A stretch of 64,000 nt of DNA from contig NC_044574.1 of the NCBI RefSeq assembly GCF_901933205.1, positions 6,966,733 to 7,030,732 of the forward strand, written 5' to 3'. The notes under the pieces were generated by a model. That model did not search any database. It saw only the letters and a list, made by a program, of their open reading frames with translations, and had not been told where the DNA came from. How positions within the stretch are numbered: the first letter of the stretch is position 1; every line of letters starts with the position of its first letter. Below, one piece after another: positions 36,283-49,785 of the stretch. This DNA comes from Camarhynchus parvulus (Eukaryota; Chordata; Aves; Passeriformes; Thraupidae). The translations under genes and the position numbers were made by a program.

Positions 36283-38562
36283 CCCCCCAAAACAATAACA
36301 GACATTAATGCTGTAAGAGTTTTTAAGCTTGTCCAAAAGCAATTCAACTCTCCCATCAATCTGCAACTCTTCCATCTCTTAGGGGGTAAAGGCAGCTGCC
36401 AAATGGAAACCCACATGGGACAGAGAGGGACAGGCTGGCACAGGGATAGCAGGGCCATGCACATCACCTTTAGTGCTGCCACCCTGGGAACAAGCCAGAG
36501 AAAAGGGGTGTCCAGATTGCATCACATGATGATGCTGCCCTTGGGTGGCCTCCAGGATGATCCTTGGAGCAGCAGTCCCTGCTGGGGAATCTGCAGGAGA
36601 GGGAACATCAGGGAGAAGAACCCACACCTGTATTTAGGGAGTTGCATGGTTTGGAGAAGGAAAACAGATTCACTGCCCTCCACCAGTGTTGACAGCCACA
36701 CTGAAGCCATCAGGACTACTCACAGAAGCAAAAATTAGGCAAGACTTATCAATATTAACATCCTGATATTGATTTAGGTCAGTTCTGCCTTCAGTTGTGC
36801 TACAAAGAAAAAGATGTATAAATATGTTCAGGACATGACCCTCAGCATTACTTTTTAGAAAATGTGTTTCTCCTTAGCATCTTCTGGTTCTCTGTGCATG
36901 GATTAATTATACTTTAGACATTCTATCAGGTGACACTTGGGAAATTTGTACAAAGAATTAATTCCTGTTTTCCAATATGGTTTTCCTTAAATAATTTAAA
37001 ACATGAAAAAGGCAAGTCATCTGAAGCTAAGTTTAAATTTCATCTGCATCTTTTTAAAATGCCATTATACTGGATTTTTTCCCTTTTATTTTTACTCACA
37101 TAATTTTTCCCATCCTTTCCTTCCATCCTCCTTCCTCTCCACATGAGTATTCTAGGTGCCAGCAGAGATCTGTTTGGCTGCATGACTTCCAGTGAAAATG
37201 AAAAATAAAAGCCATCAGTGACTTTTTATTTATACCTTTATATAAAAAATATTTAATTGAAATAAAGGTAGCATTCATTTTCATTTTGCATATTGGATAA
37301 ATCTTGCTGAAGGCCTGCTCCTTGCTATACAGTCATCCCTTCAATTTATTTTTTGCTCACTTTGTTCCATTTCTGAGGTGATGAATTTAACACCTGGTAC
37401 CATTTTCCTGACGCCTCTTGTTCACTTAAGAATATCAATGCAAGCCACAATCCATGAGTGTTTATGTTCAGTGTCACCCTGACACTTCCAGCTGAAGACA
37501 GCTTTGCATCATTTAAATAGATTCATTTTCTTGAGATGGACCCTGCTACTCGTCTCTTCTCCAGCTGGACAGAATAATCAGGTTGTCTCACACCAGCCAA
37601 CAGAGAGTTTAATCCTCAAACCCTCAATCTTCCATAAATCTGTCTGCAGAGAGCCACTGCTAGAAATTCTTTGTCGTTTATGTCATATCTTGTAAAATCT
37701 ATTGAGCCTACTTTGAGCATGTGTCTGTTTTGACTTTTCCTGAAGAACAGTCTCTGGAGGGAAAATCTGAACCGTAGCATTTATCTTTCCATGCATTGGG
37801 ATAGGAGGTTGTGAAAGGCTCTTTCTCATGGGGATATTTTCCAGTGAGTCAGACTTGCTTTCTCTGGATTGACAGGCTCTGACAGCAAAGTATTAATACT
37901 GTCTTGCAGTATTAGTCAACTGGTCTCCAGCTGAGAGCTGAATAAAAAGACAGACCTTCCTCCTAAAACCGATTCCCAGGCAAGGCTCCCATTAAAGAAA
38001 AACAAGAGCTTTTCCTGAGTAATCAAGAGGGACCAAGAAAATTAAGAAGGATTTGAGGTGTTTCGGAGTACACGGGGAACTGTTAGTTAGGCCCACAAAA
38101 CTAACCCCAAACTTAATTTGGGTTTAAAATATATGATGAGAAACAGAATAGATGTACTGTTTTTGACAAAACAGAGCAGTCAAAAATCAATAGTTTGTTC
38201 TGCTACATGGTCAAAGGTTGCTCACAACAAGAGTTGGCCAAAAAAAAAAAAACCTGAAACATCCTTTTCCTTATTTTTGTCACAGTAGCACAACTCAGAT
38301 AAATGAAACAGCTATGTTAAAACCTATAAAAGCAGCATTCCTTTCAGACTGAAAATTGAAGAGAAAGAAAAATTAATTATTTTACTTTCTAATCCTCATT
38401 CATGTTGGATTTTTACCAGATTCATACTAAGGTGATTTTGTTCTAAACAATTTCTATATTTCATAATAAACTTCTTTCTTTCTGAAAATATCTACCATCT
38501 AGCATTCATACAAATGTCTTCATTTCAGATTAGTTTCTGGTATTTAAATTGGAAATCATAGT

Positions 38563-38610
38563 GTCAGATTAGTCAAAGAAGTATTTGTCAGATTAGTCAA
38601 AGAAGTATTT
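38563..38610. repeat. 24-bp perfect tandem duplication
   Basis: The unit beginning GTCAGATTAGTCAAAG occurs twice head to tail with no mismatch (38563-38586 and 38587-38610). Perfect identity suggests a recent event. Confidence 0.95.
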
Positions 38611-39237
38611 CTCAGAATCACAAAATCTCTATTGAATATTATAGCCCTTATTTCTCACTAGAAGAACTGGAGCTTCATTGAAAAGAATTTTCAAAAGAGT
38701 ACTTCAAATCCAAGAGCAAGGTTATTTTACTCAGAAGAATGAAAGGGGGGGGGGGGAAGAGAAAGAGGGGAAAAAAGAAGTGAAGAGAATGAGAGAGAAA
38801 ATCAGCAAACTTGAATGGAACAATCTAGTCACACCTGATCTCATTCACTGAAAAATGGTCACATCAGCACTGTTGTGCTGCTTTTCGACTTGGGATTTCT
38901 ACTGGAAGAGATCTGTGGTTGCAGGTCCCAGGAGCGAGAGCTGAAGTTCAAATATGCCCCAGCCAGCCAAGAAATGTAGCCTGCCCTGATGATAAGCTGC
39001 TAGAAGCCTTCTTCAGCAGGAAGAACATCAGGGGAACCTGCCAGGGGAAAGAGCCTGCTGGGACACAGGAGTGCCTTTCTGCTGGCACAGAGCTGATTCC
39101 AAACCCACAGTGAGGATCTGCAGGCTGCAGTCATGTTCTTCCTTGGGGTTTGCAGACAGCAAGTGGATGGTTGAGCAGAGGATTACAGCAGCTCAGAAAG
39201 AGCTGTGGAGTTCAGATTCCCAGCCAGGAGGGACATC

Positions 39238-39855
39238 CCTGTCCTGGGGACACCAGGCCCAGCATGGCCAGCCGGGCAAGGGAGGGATTGTCCCGCTCTG
39301 CTCGGGGCTGGGGCGGCCTCACCTCGAGTGCTGGGGGCAGCTTTGGGTGCCACAAGAGAACAAAATCATTAAACTGTCAGAGAGTGCCCAAAGGAGGGCA
39401 CGGGGATGGTGAAGGGCCTGGAGGGGAAGCCGTGTGAGGAGAGGCTGAGGGCACTTGGTCTGTTCAGCCTGGAGGGGACATAGAGGAGACCTCAGTGCAG
39501 TTACAAATTCCTCGTGAGGGGAACAGGAGGGACAGACACTGATCTCTGCTCTGTGGTGACAGTGACAGGACCTGAGGAAATGGCCTCAAGCTGTGTCAGG
39601 GGTGGTTTAGGCTGGGTATTAGAAAAAGGTTCTGCCCCCAGAGGGTGGCTGGGCCCTGACCAGGCTGCCCAGGGCAGTGGTCACAGCACCAGCCTGGCAG
39701 AGCTCAAGGGGTGTTTGGACAATGCTCTGGGGCACAGGGGGTGACTCCTGGGGATGGGGCTGAGCAGGCCAGGAGCTGGACTGGATGATCCTTGGGGGTC
39801 CCTTCTAACTCGGCTTGTTCTGTGATCTAAGATCTTAGATCCTGTGATTCTAAGT
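39238..39855 (+). mobile_element. CR1 LINE, GC-rich, best-preserved 3' portion
   Basis: This runs from the end of ORF2 (CCTGTCCTGGG...CATGGCCAGCCGGGCAAGG) through ATTGTCCCGCTCTGCTCGG, GCGGCCTCACCTCGAGTGC, GTGCCCAAAGGAGGGCACGG, GTGAGGAGAGGCTGAGGGCA, GGTCTGTTCAGCCTGGAG and CAGTGACAGGACCTGAGG. It continues with GAGGGTGGCTGGGCCCTGAC and GAGCTGGACTGGATGATCC to GGTCCCTTCTAACTCGG. Its order and wording fit a CR1 subfamily I associate with songbird genomes and differ from the other copies here. It is about 620 bp, clearly GC-richer than its surroundings and keeps several CpGs, so it is probably the youngest CR1 in the window. The tail has been remodelled into an 18-bp palindrome (39824-39841). Confidence 0.95.
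39824..39841. repeat. 18-bp perfect palindrome in CR1 tail
   Basis: GATCTAAGA is followed directly by its reverse complement, inside the stretch where CR1 normally has simple ATTCTGTG repeats. It joins two such repeat units (TTCTGTGATC and ATCCTGTGATTC). Confidence 0.9.
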
Positions 39856-41742
39856 GTGATATGGAAGTGATCCAACCAACACTTGCTTCTATCTTAGGGG
39901 CTCATATGGTCCCTTTTCCTCCTGCACACAGACATCTCCCAGCCCTGTAGTGTTTCCCATTTCTATATTCTTTGGGCAACTGAGGCAGAGAGATTAAAAG
40001 TTGCAGGGGGGAGGGAAGAGGGAAAGAACGGCTCAGTACTGAAGCATTGTTATTGGGTCTTCAGAAGTGCCTGGATCCATGAGAAATACAAGGACCTGTG
40101 TGCAGAGTTGCTTTTAAGTGTTCCCTGCATGCTGGCTGCATTGTGCATGCTTAACGCTGTTCCAAAACATGGCTCTGAATCATTCCTGTCAGCTGGGTGA
40201 AGTGGAGAGTGTCAGAGCAAGAAATCCCAAGTCTCATACTGGCACTGACCATTAGTTTCTTTCTTCCTTTTCTTTTTTCTCTCTCTCATTTTCTTTCTCA
40301 ATGACCTTAAAATAACGTTCCAAGGAAAACAGAACCATATCTTTTGTTGGAAGAGGAGCAAAAGAATGGAAATTGACTCAATATGTTCTGTAACAACTCA
40401 CAATTGAAATTCATGAAAGGTGAAATCAGACTAATTTAGACCAAAAATAAAGCTCCGCCTCTTTTTTTTTTAATATTGAAAATTAATCACTGCCACAGTT
40501 TAAAGGTGTCTGCAAGATTTTCCATCACTAGTAACTCCTATATCAGCATTGGATAGCTTTTAAAAAGAAAAATAAAGTTCAAATATAAATTAAATCAGGG
40601 AAGACCTACGACCTCTGTTACACAGGATCAGATGGCCACTGTAGTGTTTTTAGTTTTACAATCTATTAATTAAATCTTTCTCTTCTCTTCTCTGGGATTA
40701 CCCTTTCAATTCCACTTGAGTTCTGCAGATTTTTCTTCTCAGGCACCTAGACAGGAGGCAGGTCGATTAAAAATACCATTAACCCCTGCAAAGCTCATTT
40801 AGCTGCTACCATTTCTCATCAGGTGGCAGTGCAATGTCAGAGGGAAAGCCCACATCCTGCAAGAAAAAGGCAAGCCCTGGAAAACCCTTGTGACTACTGG
40901 GGCATCAGCCACATTGTGGAGCACATTTGCAGTGGCAATGACAGCCAAATGTGACTGTAGCCCATTCTCAAGCTCAAATTCATCTTCCACCTTTAAATCT
41001 GAGAACTATGTATGATTTGAACTTCAAATAGGAAAAGCAGTCTGAGCACAGATGCTGATTTATTCTTAGAGTCAACTCAAATCAGGCAGAGGCCAGCCCA
41101 CCAACAGGTATATATGAGTAAGAAACACTTCATTCCAGCATGCTCAAATGTGATCACCCACTTTTCATTGAAAGACAGAATTTTTGCATAATTCTTGCTG
41201 ACCATCACCAGTCATCACAAATCTCTTCTCTCTGGGTTTTCACAAGAGCCTGGCTGTTAGCAAAAAGGTTTTTCTTCCGATCAAGTTTCATGTCTCGAGA
41301 ATATTTATCTTCTGGGGTTTTGGTTTTTTTTTTCTTTTTCATTATTTTCAAATGCCATCATTCAGCATTTGAAACCACTCCATGAAAAGTCCATATTTGA
41401 GACACCTTTCCTGTCTGAGCACACCCAGGTACCCCATTCTTTCCAGGGTGCCTCTAACTTCATTATAACTAAAGGATAATACAGAAACAACCAAACCAGC
41501 TCTAAACTCACTTCTTCAGACCCTGTGGGTACTTCAGGCCAGCAGCAATGATTTCTTCTCCCATGCATTTTATTCTGCAGTGTGGCTATAAAGTAAGAAC
41601 ACATTCATCACCAGCCAGCCCACACCAAGATAAGATTAAACTGCTAATTCTGCATTAATTACTCAGCCCCTAAAACAGGTAAATGGTTTAAATTATTTGG
41701 TGGTTTGGTAAATAAGTTATTTCAAGAAACAGCAGCAATTGC

Positions 41743-41795
41743 TAGTGTTATCCTTATTTCCATTTATATCCTTATTTATAGTGTTATCCTTATTT
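41743..41795. repeat. 17-bp direct repeat with a third partial copy
   Basis: TAGTGTTATCCTTATTT occurs at 41743-41759 and 41779-41795, and ATCCTTATTT appears again between them at about 41768-41777. Local slippage duplication is likely. Confidence 0.85.
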
Positions 41796-44700
41796 GCAGG
41801 GATAATTTTTACAAATTATTACTTAATAATGCACTTTGTTTATTAACTCAGAAATGCACTTTTTTATAGTAAGGGAGATTTTATCGGTGACTCAAACCTA
41901 GAGCAGATCATGAGGCAAGAAATTGATTTAAATCTTCTCCCTGTATGAGAAATATCAAGCACAATATTTTATATAATAACACAATGCTACGCTTGGTTTT
42001 TCATCACAGTGAGATCCCAAGTGCTGCCAGGTCAAAATTGTTTCAGCAGGACAAGATTCATCTCACTTGACTGTATCTATCTGCAGTGTGAACCCTTCTA
42101 TCAAAGGCAGGCAGCTTCAGCTCCTTTTGCATCACTGCACAGTTTTTCATCTGCCTTATTTTAGATGTCTTCTGTAGGGTGAGCTGAATCACAACCTGCA
42201 AGTGCCTATTTCTTTAAAAAAGCCTTTGCAACATCTGCACACATCTGCAGAGCAACCCTTCCCTGTTGATCAGCCTTGTGGCTGCTGCCTCCAACGATTG
42301 CCATTTTAATGGTCTGAGAGGAAATGCGCCAAAATATTCAGTGGCATTAATAAAATTATGTAGGCAGCCAGTGTCAGTCACACAGCAGATGTTTAAGTGT
42401 TGCAGAAACACCATTTCTTTGTGAAGGATGTAGTTGTAGGTGGCCTGGGGAAAAAAAAATAAAGCCATTTTTTTATGCATATACTCATTTCCATGCATCA
42501 AGTATGACAAGAAGTGGCTTAGGCAGTGAGTTTGGAAGAGTGGCCAATCCTACAAAAAATCTGCAAAGAACTCCCAAATTCAGTTGTTGCGTTCACAGAG
42601 ATGTGGATTGCATAATGGGTAGTTTTACTGAAAATAAGCCATTTTTTAAATTTGGGCTGAAAAAAGATTGTGAAAGAGATATCTCCCTGGTGATTAGAAT
42701 AACTGCTTTATCTGGTGATTTCAGAGATATCACTATGTGGATGAGGAACATAATAATCTTCAAAGACTTCTCTTTGAATTTTTATGTCATTATGAGTACT
42801 TTGAAAAGTTTCCTCAGAGTGTCTAGTCAGTCACTAAAACTGCTGCTTTCTTGCACAGGTAGGGAAACAAAGAATTACAGTGCTCTTTTGGGGGGCAATT
42901 TATTATTTATCTATTTATTATTATTTATTTTTGCCATGTTTCCTGAACTTGTAAGTACTTCAATGTAACAATCCATCATGAAAAACTGTTTTCCCAGCTC
43001 ATGAAATTCACATTCTTCAGAGCTGGTAGCAGCTGTTTTGTAGCTGTCATACCACATAATATGAGTAAGGTCATTCCCTGTAGCAAACTCGTAAGCCAAA
43101 TTAGAGAATTTGATCTGGTGCCAAATTTTAAAAGAAGAGATACCATATTATGATGAACTGTGGTGTCCAGAGTTTAATGTATTTCTTATTAAAATCAATG
43201 GGAAGTTTATTTCAACAAGGGTTGGATGGAGTTGTAATTACCTGTGGACAAATGCTCCCCATATGCCAGTTCCAGTGCTAGAGCTGCTGTTGATGGCATG
43301 TCCTGACAATGTGCTCCTCAGTCCTGTGGCCAGCAAAACAATTAATTTCTATTGTCAACATTAAATTTAATCAAAACAAATTTTTATATCAAACACCAGA
43401 TACTTCACCGTGGTAATTTAGTTAGAGAGCAGTCCTGTTTCCAGTTCAACCACTGCAATTTTCCACTTTTTAAGAGTGTAACTACCAGTGCTAATTGCAC
43501 AATGACCAGCGACTCTCAAATTGTTTTCCAGACATGGCAAGATTATAATAATCCTGATTACAGTTCTCCTCACTCAAGAACAAGTTGCAAGGCCTTTTTA
43601 TACATCATGTTTTTTCCCTTGTCAATAAAGTAAAGTAAAGATTCTTAAATCTCCTAGACTGAACTACAGGTTCAAGTGTGGGTCTTCCTGCTGGTTTTAG
43701 TGTGGGATAGATGAAGATCTAAAAGGAATAAACACAGGAAGTAATATGAAAAATCAAAGATTTTAGGACAATGAATCTCTGCTTGATGTCACTGTGGGAA
43801 ATGATCACCTGGACTTTAAATTGGGTTGAAAATTTCAAGTAAATTATTTTTTGTATACATTTCATGTTCTACTCTGATTGGTCCCGTGTATCAATATGTG
43901 TGTGTGTGCACGTGGCATATATGTTTCCCAGTCATTTTTCTCACAGCTGTTGTTTGATGGTTGCTCTTTCCTCCCCCCAATGAATCATTGTCCTCTCTTT
44001 TTCATTTCTGTCTCTCTGCATTCAATTTGTCTTCTGTGTTGGGGGCCACTGCTGGCTGACGATCTGTCCCTGTGGTAACTGAGACACAGCTATTTCTGTT
44101 CCTCAGCCCTGCTGAGCCAGAGGATTTATGGGTCTGTGGGTTTTGGGCACTGGATTACACCACTGAAGGAGCAGTTTGGGAGGTGAGGAATGCTGGGAAC
44201 AGCTTTGTGTCAGCTCTGCTGAGCTCCAGTGCCTAAATTTCAGTCTCCCTTTTATCTCACTCAGATTTTCCAAATCTAGCTGTCAATGACACGAGACTCC
44301 ACTATTTCAGGAGATGTCCTTGCTCTGCCCAGTTCAGAGTAATCTTTCAGACACTTCCTTTTGTGTGTCTGTCTCCACATCAAGCAATGAGTGAAGGTGG
44401 TCTCTGCAAAATTTCCCTCCAGGTTGAAATGGGCTTCACAATCAACAGAATTATGAATGTTTGCACCAGGCAAGAATCTGCCCCATGTTCCTTCCAAATG
44501 TATAAGAATTATGCTTGTTGACAGCACAGTAGGTCCATATGGAAATGGTAAGCTTTCATGGGAAAAAAAAAGGCTAAAAATTGAGACATTTTGATTCAAA
44601 AAGGAGTCAGGATTACTTGAAAAGCAGCTGCTCAGAACTTTAAAATTATTTCACCATCCATACTGTCTGAAGGAAGTAAAATGTTCTTTCAACTACCATA

Positions 44701-46971
44701 AGGGATCACAAGGTGGGTTCAGGAAGAATAAAACTTGTGAGACTTGTAATTAACAATAAGATATACAAATTAATCAGCAACTGCTGGTGTGGCACAATAA
44801 TCAAACATCAGATACTCACAGAATCTGTGAAGTAGTCCCACTGAAAAAAAAAAGGTGAATAAAACCTCAATGAACTGAAGACCACAATGCAGACTGTATT
44901 CAGTAGAGAATTTCAATTCTTTGGCAACCTTGTAAAGGAAACCAGAGTGTTGCTCCAAGTGTTTTATAAAGCCAGCCAGTATGGCTGAGTGTAAAGTCCA
45001 ATGCATTCTTCCTGCAATTTTAAATCTCCTCTAAAAACAGTATAAATCAAACCTTCTTCCTTTCTGCCCTTCCTAGGGACAGTGATTCCACATCACTAAT
45101 GCTTTGTCAGTGCACTTCACAGTATATACTTCTTTTTTTTTTTTAAAGAAAAAAATTTAGCTATTTTTTGATAGCATTATCAACAGCATTGCAAATATAT
45201 CAAGTAAGCTGGAGTGAAGAATGTCTGTAAGATAAGGCTTGCACAGAGTAAACTAAATTAAACAAAGCAGAAAAGATTGCATATGGTTCTAAGTAATGTT
45301 ATTCTTCCTCTTAATCCTCAAACAGAGTCACTAAATTACACTTCCAGATTTAGTTATAATATTTACAAATGACTTAACAGTGCATTTAAAGAGGGGAAAC
45401 TGGCTACAAATGGGGGCAAGCTCATAATTTAAGGTCACAGTGATGCCAGTACAGAACAAATGCTTATTACTGGGGTATTTTTGGTCATGGGGAATTCTCT
45501 TTCCCTAAGCACTAATCCCAGAAAAGCATATTTTTATTACATCTTCCAAATCTGGAATTCAGGCTATATGTAAATATACAAGACAGAAGACCTTTCTTTT
45601 TAAAATGCTAAGAAATACAGAAACAGCTGAGATTTGTTGAAGAGTATTTCCTTTTAAATAATTTGTATGAGCAGCCCAAAAACTAAAATATATTAAAAAA
45701 TATGTAAATAAGAATGAATAGGAAAGTATTGTACGAAAAACATGGCATTTTGCTGGAGGCTACATAAAATCACTTCTTCCTTCCTCTCCTAAACATAGCA
45801 CCTCTAAGTAGAAAAACAAAAAAAGTTCAAAAGAAATTTACCAGTTTTGTTCCTTTATAACTAAAAACAGAAGATGGATTTTTTTTTAGGATTGTATCAT
45901 TTTTGACTCCAGATGCCCAGTTGCTCTCCTAAATGCTCCCTCATCTTTTGATAGCCATCATATTTTCAATATTTTTTTTCCTCCAGAGTATTTTCATCTA
46001 ACATCTGTGTCCTTTTTCTTGGTAGAGAACCACAGTGCAGACCTAAAATTTGGAAAAGGTGTCAAGAAATACAGTCCCCAAAAGCTCAGAGGCAGTACTG
46101 TGATTTACAGAAAATTAAACATAGTTAATTTTGGCAGGAGCTAAATAAAGGCTATGTCATACAGTGAACTGGGCAACTCTCAGAACAACTTTGGAGGGCA
46201 GCTAGAATCCAGAGAGCTCAGGTTAGCCAAGCACAAGTTTTATTTTTGCAGGAATTTGGTGGGTAAAGGAAGAAAAATGGCAGCAGCAGCTGTTGCTGGT
46301 ATGAACTATGATTACTGGAAGTTACCCAGCTTTTTGAGGGTCTCTCCCCACCACATGCACTTTGCTAAGGAGGTACTGGCTGTAACACAGCACACAAAAT
46401 TATGTTCTTATATTTGCAAAGTTAGAAAGATACACCAGCATATTGTGGTGCCTGAAGTCAGCCCCAAACAGATCCTTGCAGTGAGATGGGAGATGTCAGC
46501 AGGAGCTAAAACACCTGAAGGTTTTACTCTTATAAATCATTTTACTGGCATTCTTTACTCCTACAAGAAAAAAAAATGCTTTGTACTTGTGAGATTAATT
46601 TCTAACAAGTCTTACCATCAAGCAGCTTAAAAATGAGTAAATTTCATCTCTGTGAAGTAACAGTGAAATGCATGATGATTAAGTTGGAAACAGGACTGAG
46701 AGAGAGCACAGAAACCAGTCTCCTCCCCTAGCTGTCATTTAGGACTTCCCCCAGCATCCAACTCTGCAAGCTGAGACCAAAAGCAGCAAAAGTTCATTTC
46801 CTGAGTGTTACTGTTCAGGATTGTCCTCCAAAACTAACTTGGTAAGCTGAGCCTGCCTCTTCTGTCTCAGAAACTCCACTCTAAACCATCTCCCTCCTCC
46901 TTTTCAAGGATGAAAAGAACACATTTCCCCCTCTTTTTTATCTTTGTATTCAGAATTCATACCTTTTTTTC

Positions 46972-46993
46972 TTTTTTTTTTTTTTTTTTTTTT
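46972..46993. repeat. Poly(T) run, about 22 bp
   Basis: An uninterrupted run of about 22 T residues follows TTTTTTTC. It could be the reverse-strand poly(A) of an old retrocopy, but nothing upstream of it on the minus strand is recognisable, so a simple homopolymer expansion is as likely. Confidence 0.9.
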
Positions 46994-48489
46994 AATCTGT
47001 TAATAAACATGCTGGAGATGATCCCTTGGTCTCCCCTCCTGCACTCTGTGGGATGAGTCTGAACACAAAACCCAATCACACCAAAGACAACCTCTACTAT
47101 ACATTACTTTTGAGGTGATAATCTGATGGTAGACTTAATCATCCTAGAACTCATAGAAACTTAAGATAATTACTTTTTTTTTAATGTCATAGTAATTTAA
47201 AAATCATATGAGTGTTCCTCACCATCTTTCGTTTTCTTCTGGGTTTGCAGTAGAGACAACACATGAGAGATTAATCACAGAGATGTGGTATTTTGGGAAG
47301 ATTTGTCTGGAAGTTTTCACACCTTTACACACCACTCCCTCCAGAATGGTTTAGCACCGGTTGCTCACACATTGCCCAGATCTAAATGTTGGCATTCCTT
47401 CCCTCCCATGGCTATTTTTGCTGCCAGACAAAGGAATTTGGTGCCCCAGCTGACATGCCAGCTTGGGAGCCTCTGAGAGCAGCAGAACTTTCCTTTCAGG
47501 CCAAGAGATAAAAGCAGTGTAGCCAGAATTTAGGCTCTCTGCTTTAATGTCCCAAATCTAATAACCAGAAGCTTTTAACTCCATTCCATGGAAGGTGCTG
47601 TCCTTGTTCTGCTGATTACAACCTCATGAAATCGTGGATGCAGGGATGATAAGATCTCCTCTGTGTTTAGGAGTATCTTAGGGTCACTTTCAAGTCCAGA
47701 TTCATGGACTAGCCATAAACAACCCCACAGCAGGCTGGCCAGATGCCCCCTCCAGCCACATCAGCTCAGATGAGTATCCTGCCATGCAGAGAAGCCCACT
47801 CCACCTTCTTCCAGGCACACCTTTCTTCCTTGCACCTGGCTCTGGAGCATCACCTGCCCCTCACAAAATCCCCTGTTCTTCACTTTGAAATCTTTCTTTT
47901 CCTTCTCTGCTTCCCAAAAGGAAGAGGAGACAGCTTGTGTATTATCATCACTACAAGAGGGCTGGAAGGACATATTTTATGCCAATGTTCAGGAAACAAG
48001 ACTATTCCATCAGTTACACAACACAGTAGAGAGAGGGAAGGGTACTTGTGTTTCAGACTGGTCAAGGATACAGAACAAGCACTTGCACCTTCAATTCTTT
48101 CTGAAAAATGTGCAAGATAAAAAGTTAAAACAGAGGATTCCCCAAAACTACTATTTAAAAAGGACTATGGAGAGGTCTGGCTTCTCCAGTACTTTTATAT
48201 GTACTGAAAAAGTTGGCACTAAAGGATCTATGCCAATCAAACTCAGAGGTCTTTCTGGAATTTCATTACTTGTATGAAAATACTTGCAGCCTTAAAAGCA
48301 GCCAGGGAAAACCAAAAGAGGTCATTCTCCAGGTCTGTGTGCACATTTCATTTTTGGTGGGTTTGTTCAGGAGGAAGTTTCTCTATGCATAACCTCCTGG
48401 CTCCCAAACAGCAGGGACTTGCTGGGCTCATTGTGTTGCAGAGGGAGGAACTGAGTCAAAAACACCTCAGAACTTTCTCACAGGCATTG

Positions 48490-48530
48490 AATGACCTTGG
48501 GCAATTCACTGCAAGACCATGTGAGGATCT
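48490..48530 (+). mobile_element. Possible MIR-type SINE core remnant
   Basis: TGAATGACCTTGGGCAATTCACTGC resembles the MIR core GTGACCTTGGGCAAGTCACT. Amniote genomes including birds keep scattered ancient MIR/L2 copies. Only about 40 bp can be followed and the flanks do not extend the match. Confidence 0.35.
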
Positions 48531-49756
48531 GATATTAAACAGCAACACCCACTTTTACTAAAATAAATGAGATGCCTTTATGCTAGCATCTGGCAGGCTC
48601 CTCACTTTCCAATGAAAATCTGAGGGCCTTTTTAATGAAGTGTGCTGGAGCCACAAGCCCAATTCTCCTTCCAGAAAGTAACAAGAAAGGAGGACTCGTT
48701 AGATGCCAACATAACCTTATTCAGAATCATGAGGGTTTTTTCCTTGGTACTTCTCTTTTACCCTGTAAAACAGTGAGATTTTTTTACCCACACAACTTCG
48801 TTCAACTTGACTCCTTGGAAAATTCAAAAACTTCCAGCTGCAGAGCCCCACCAAAGTTTACAGTTCTGCAATAATTGCAGCTATTAAAACACATATTTTG
48901 CTTAAGGATTTCAGTGTTTGGTGTTTCTGCAAACAGCATTCACATAAGCAGACGCAGTCAGGCGGGCAAGAATGAGAAATGGAAATTTTGGAAATGGGCT
49001 TTTAGGCTGGGGGAAGGTTCAGGAAGAGGAATTCCTATTAGTGAAAAACAGACCCTGTGCATGACCTACACATAGAAAATCACCCCCCAGAGACATTAAT
49101 AATTTTAATTCAAACCTCACCACAGCTATCACAAAGGGAGAGGTGGATGACCATAACTCATATGGTCCTCACCATAATTTTCAAGTCTCTATTTTCTACT
49201 AATTACTCTGATCAGGAGGGCCACCAATGCATAGGCAATGGTTAAGCAGCAAAATTACAATGTCCTAAACACTGAGTCACATTCCTATGCCCACATTCCT
49301 GCAGCTATCTCTTTTTAAGGATGCTCATTGCTAAACCAATGCAGACTGAAATGAAATTACGGGCTGACTGAAGAAAAATATTAAATGCAAATTTGTCCTG
49401 AGGATCAAGCACTCAAGGACAGTTGCAATCCAGAGAGAATTTTGCTCAAAATAATGTAATTATTGCATTTTAAACAATTAATTTCTGCCCATTCACAATG
49501 AAAAAAATTTCTGTCCTTATATTTTGTTATATGTCTTGTTATATTTGGGAGGATATTTATCCCAATATACAGAAATCTGTGTTAGCAGTTTACTGTGCAT
49601 TTCTGACCACAAAGAAGTGAGCGCTCCATCTTTTAACAGGTTTTTGTTTTTCTCTCTCAGCAAAACTCTTGCAAACTCCAACTACAAGCAGTCACAAAGG
49701 AATATGAAACCTCATGGGAAAAGGCCCATTTGTTACCCCTGTTTTGCAGTCTCACA

Positions 49757-49785
49757 ATCAATCACTTCATCATGAAGTGATTGAT
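49757..49785. repeat. Perfect 13-bp inverted repeat, 3-base loop
   Basis: ATCAATCACTTCA (49757-49769), loop TCA, then the exact reverse complement (49773-49785). It lies in an otherwise unremarkable AT-rich context. Confidence 0.93.

Larger units (their letters stand above)
33936..39237. other. Unique DNA with hairpin and short duplications
   Basis: No gene was recognised. A perfect 19-bp hairpin is at 36241-36282, and a 24-bp tandem duplication at 38563-38610. A G homopolymer of about 12 bp followed by an A/G-rich tract lies at about 38745-38790. The region 36380-36650 is more GC-rich and open in overlapping short frames on both strands without identifiable motifs. The last 300 bp before the CR1 at 39238 is also GC-rich and might be part of that element's ORF2, but I could not match it. 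Confidence 0.55.

Noticed and set aside
39071..39437. Overlapping plus-strand frames of 95-113 codons
   Set aside because: They run into the GC-rich CR1 end, where stop codons are rare. No reverse-transcriptase motif remains in them.
47743..48561. Run of overlapping frames of 60-130 codons on both strands
   Set aside because: Several phases and both strands are open at once, which reflects low stop-codon density. None carries a recognisable domain or splice structure.
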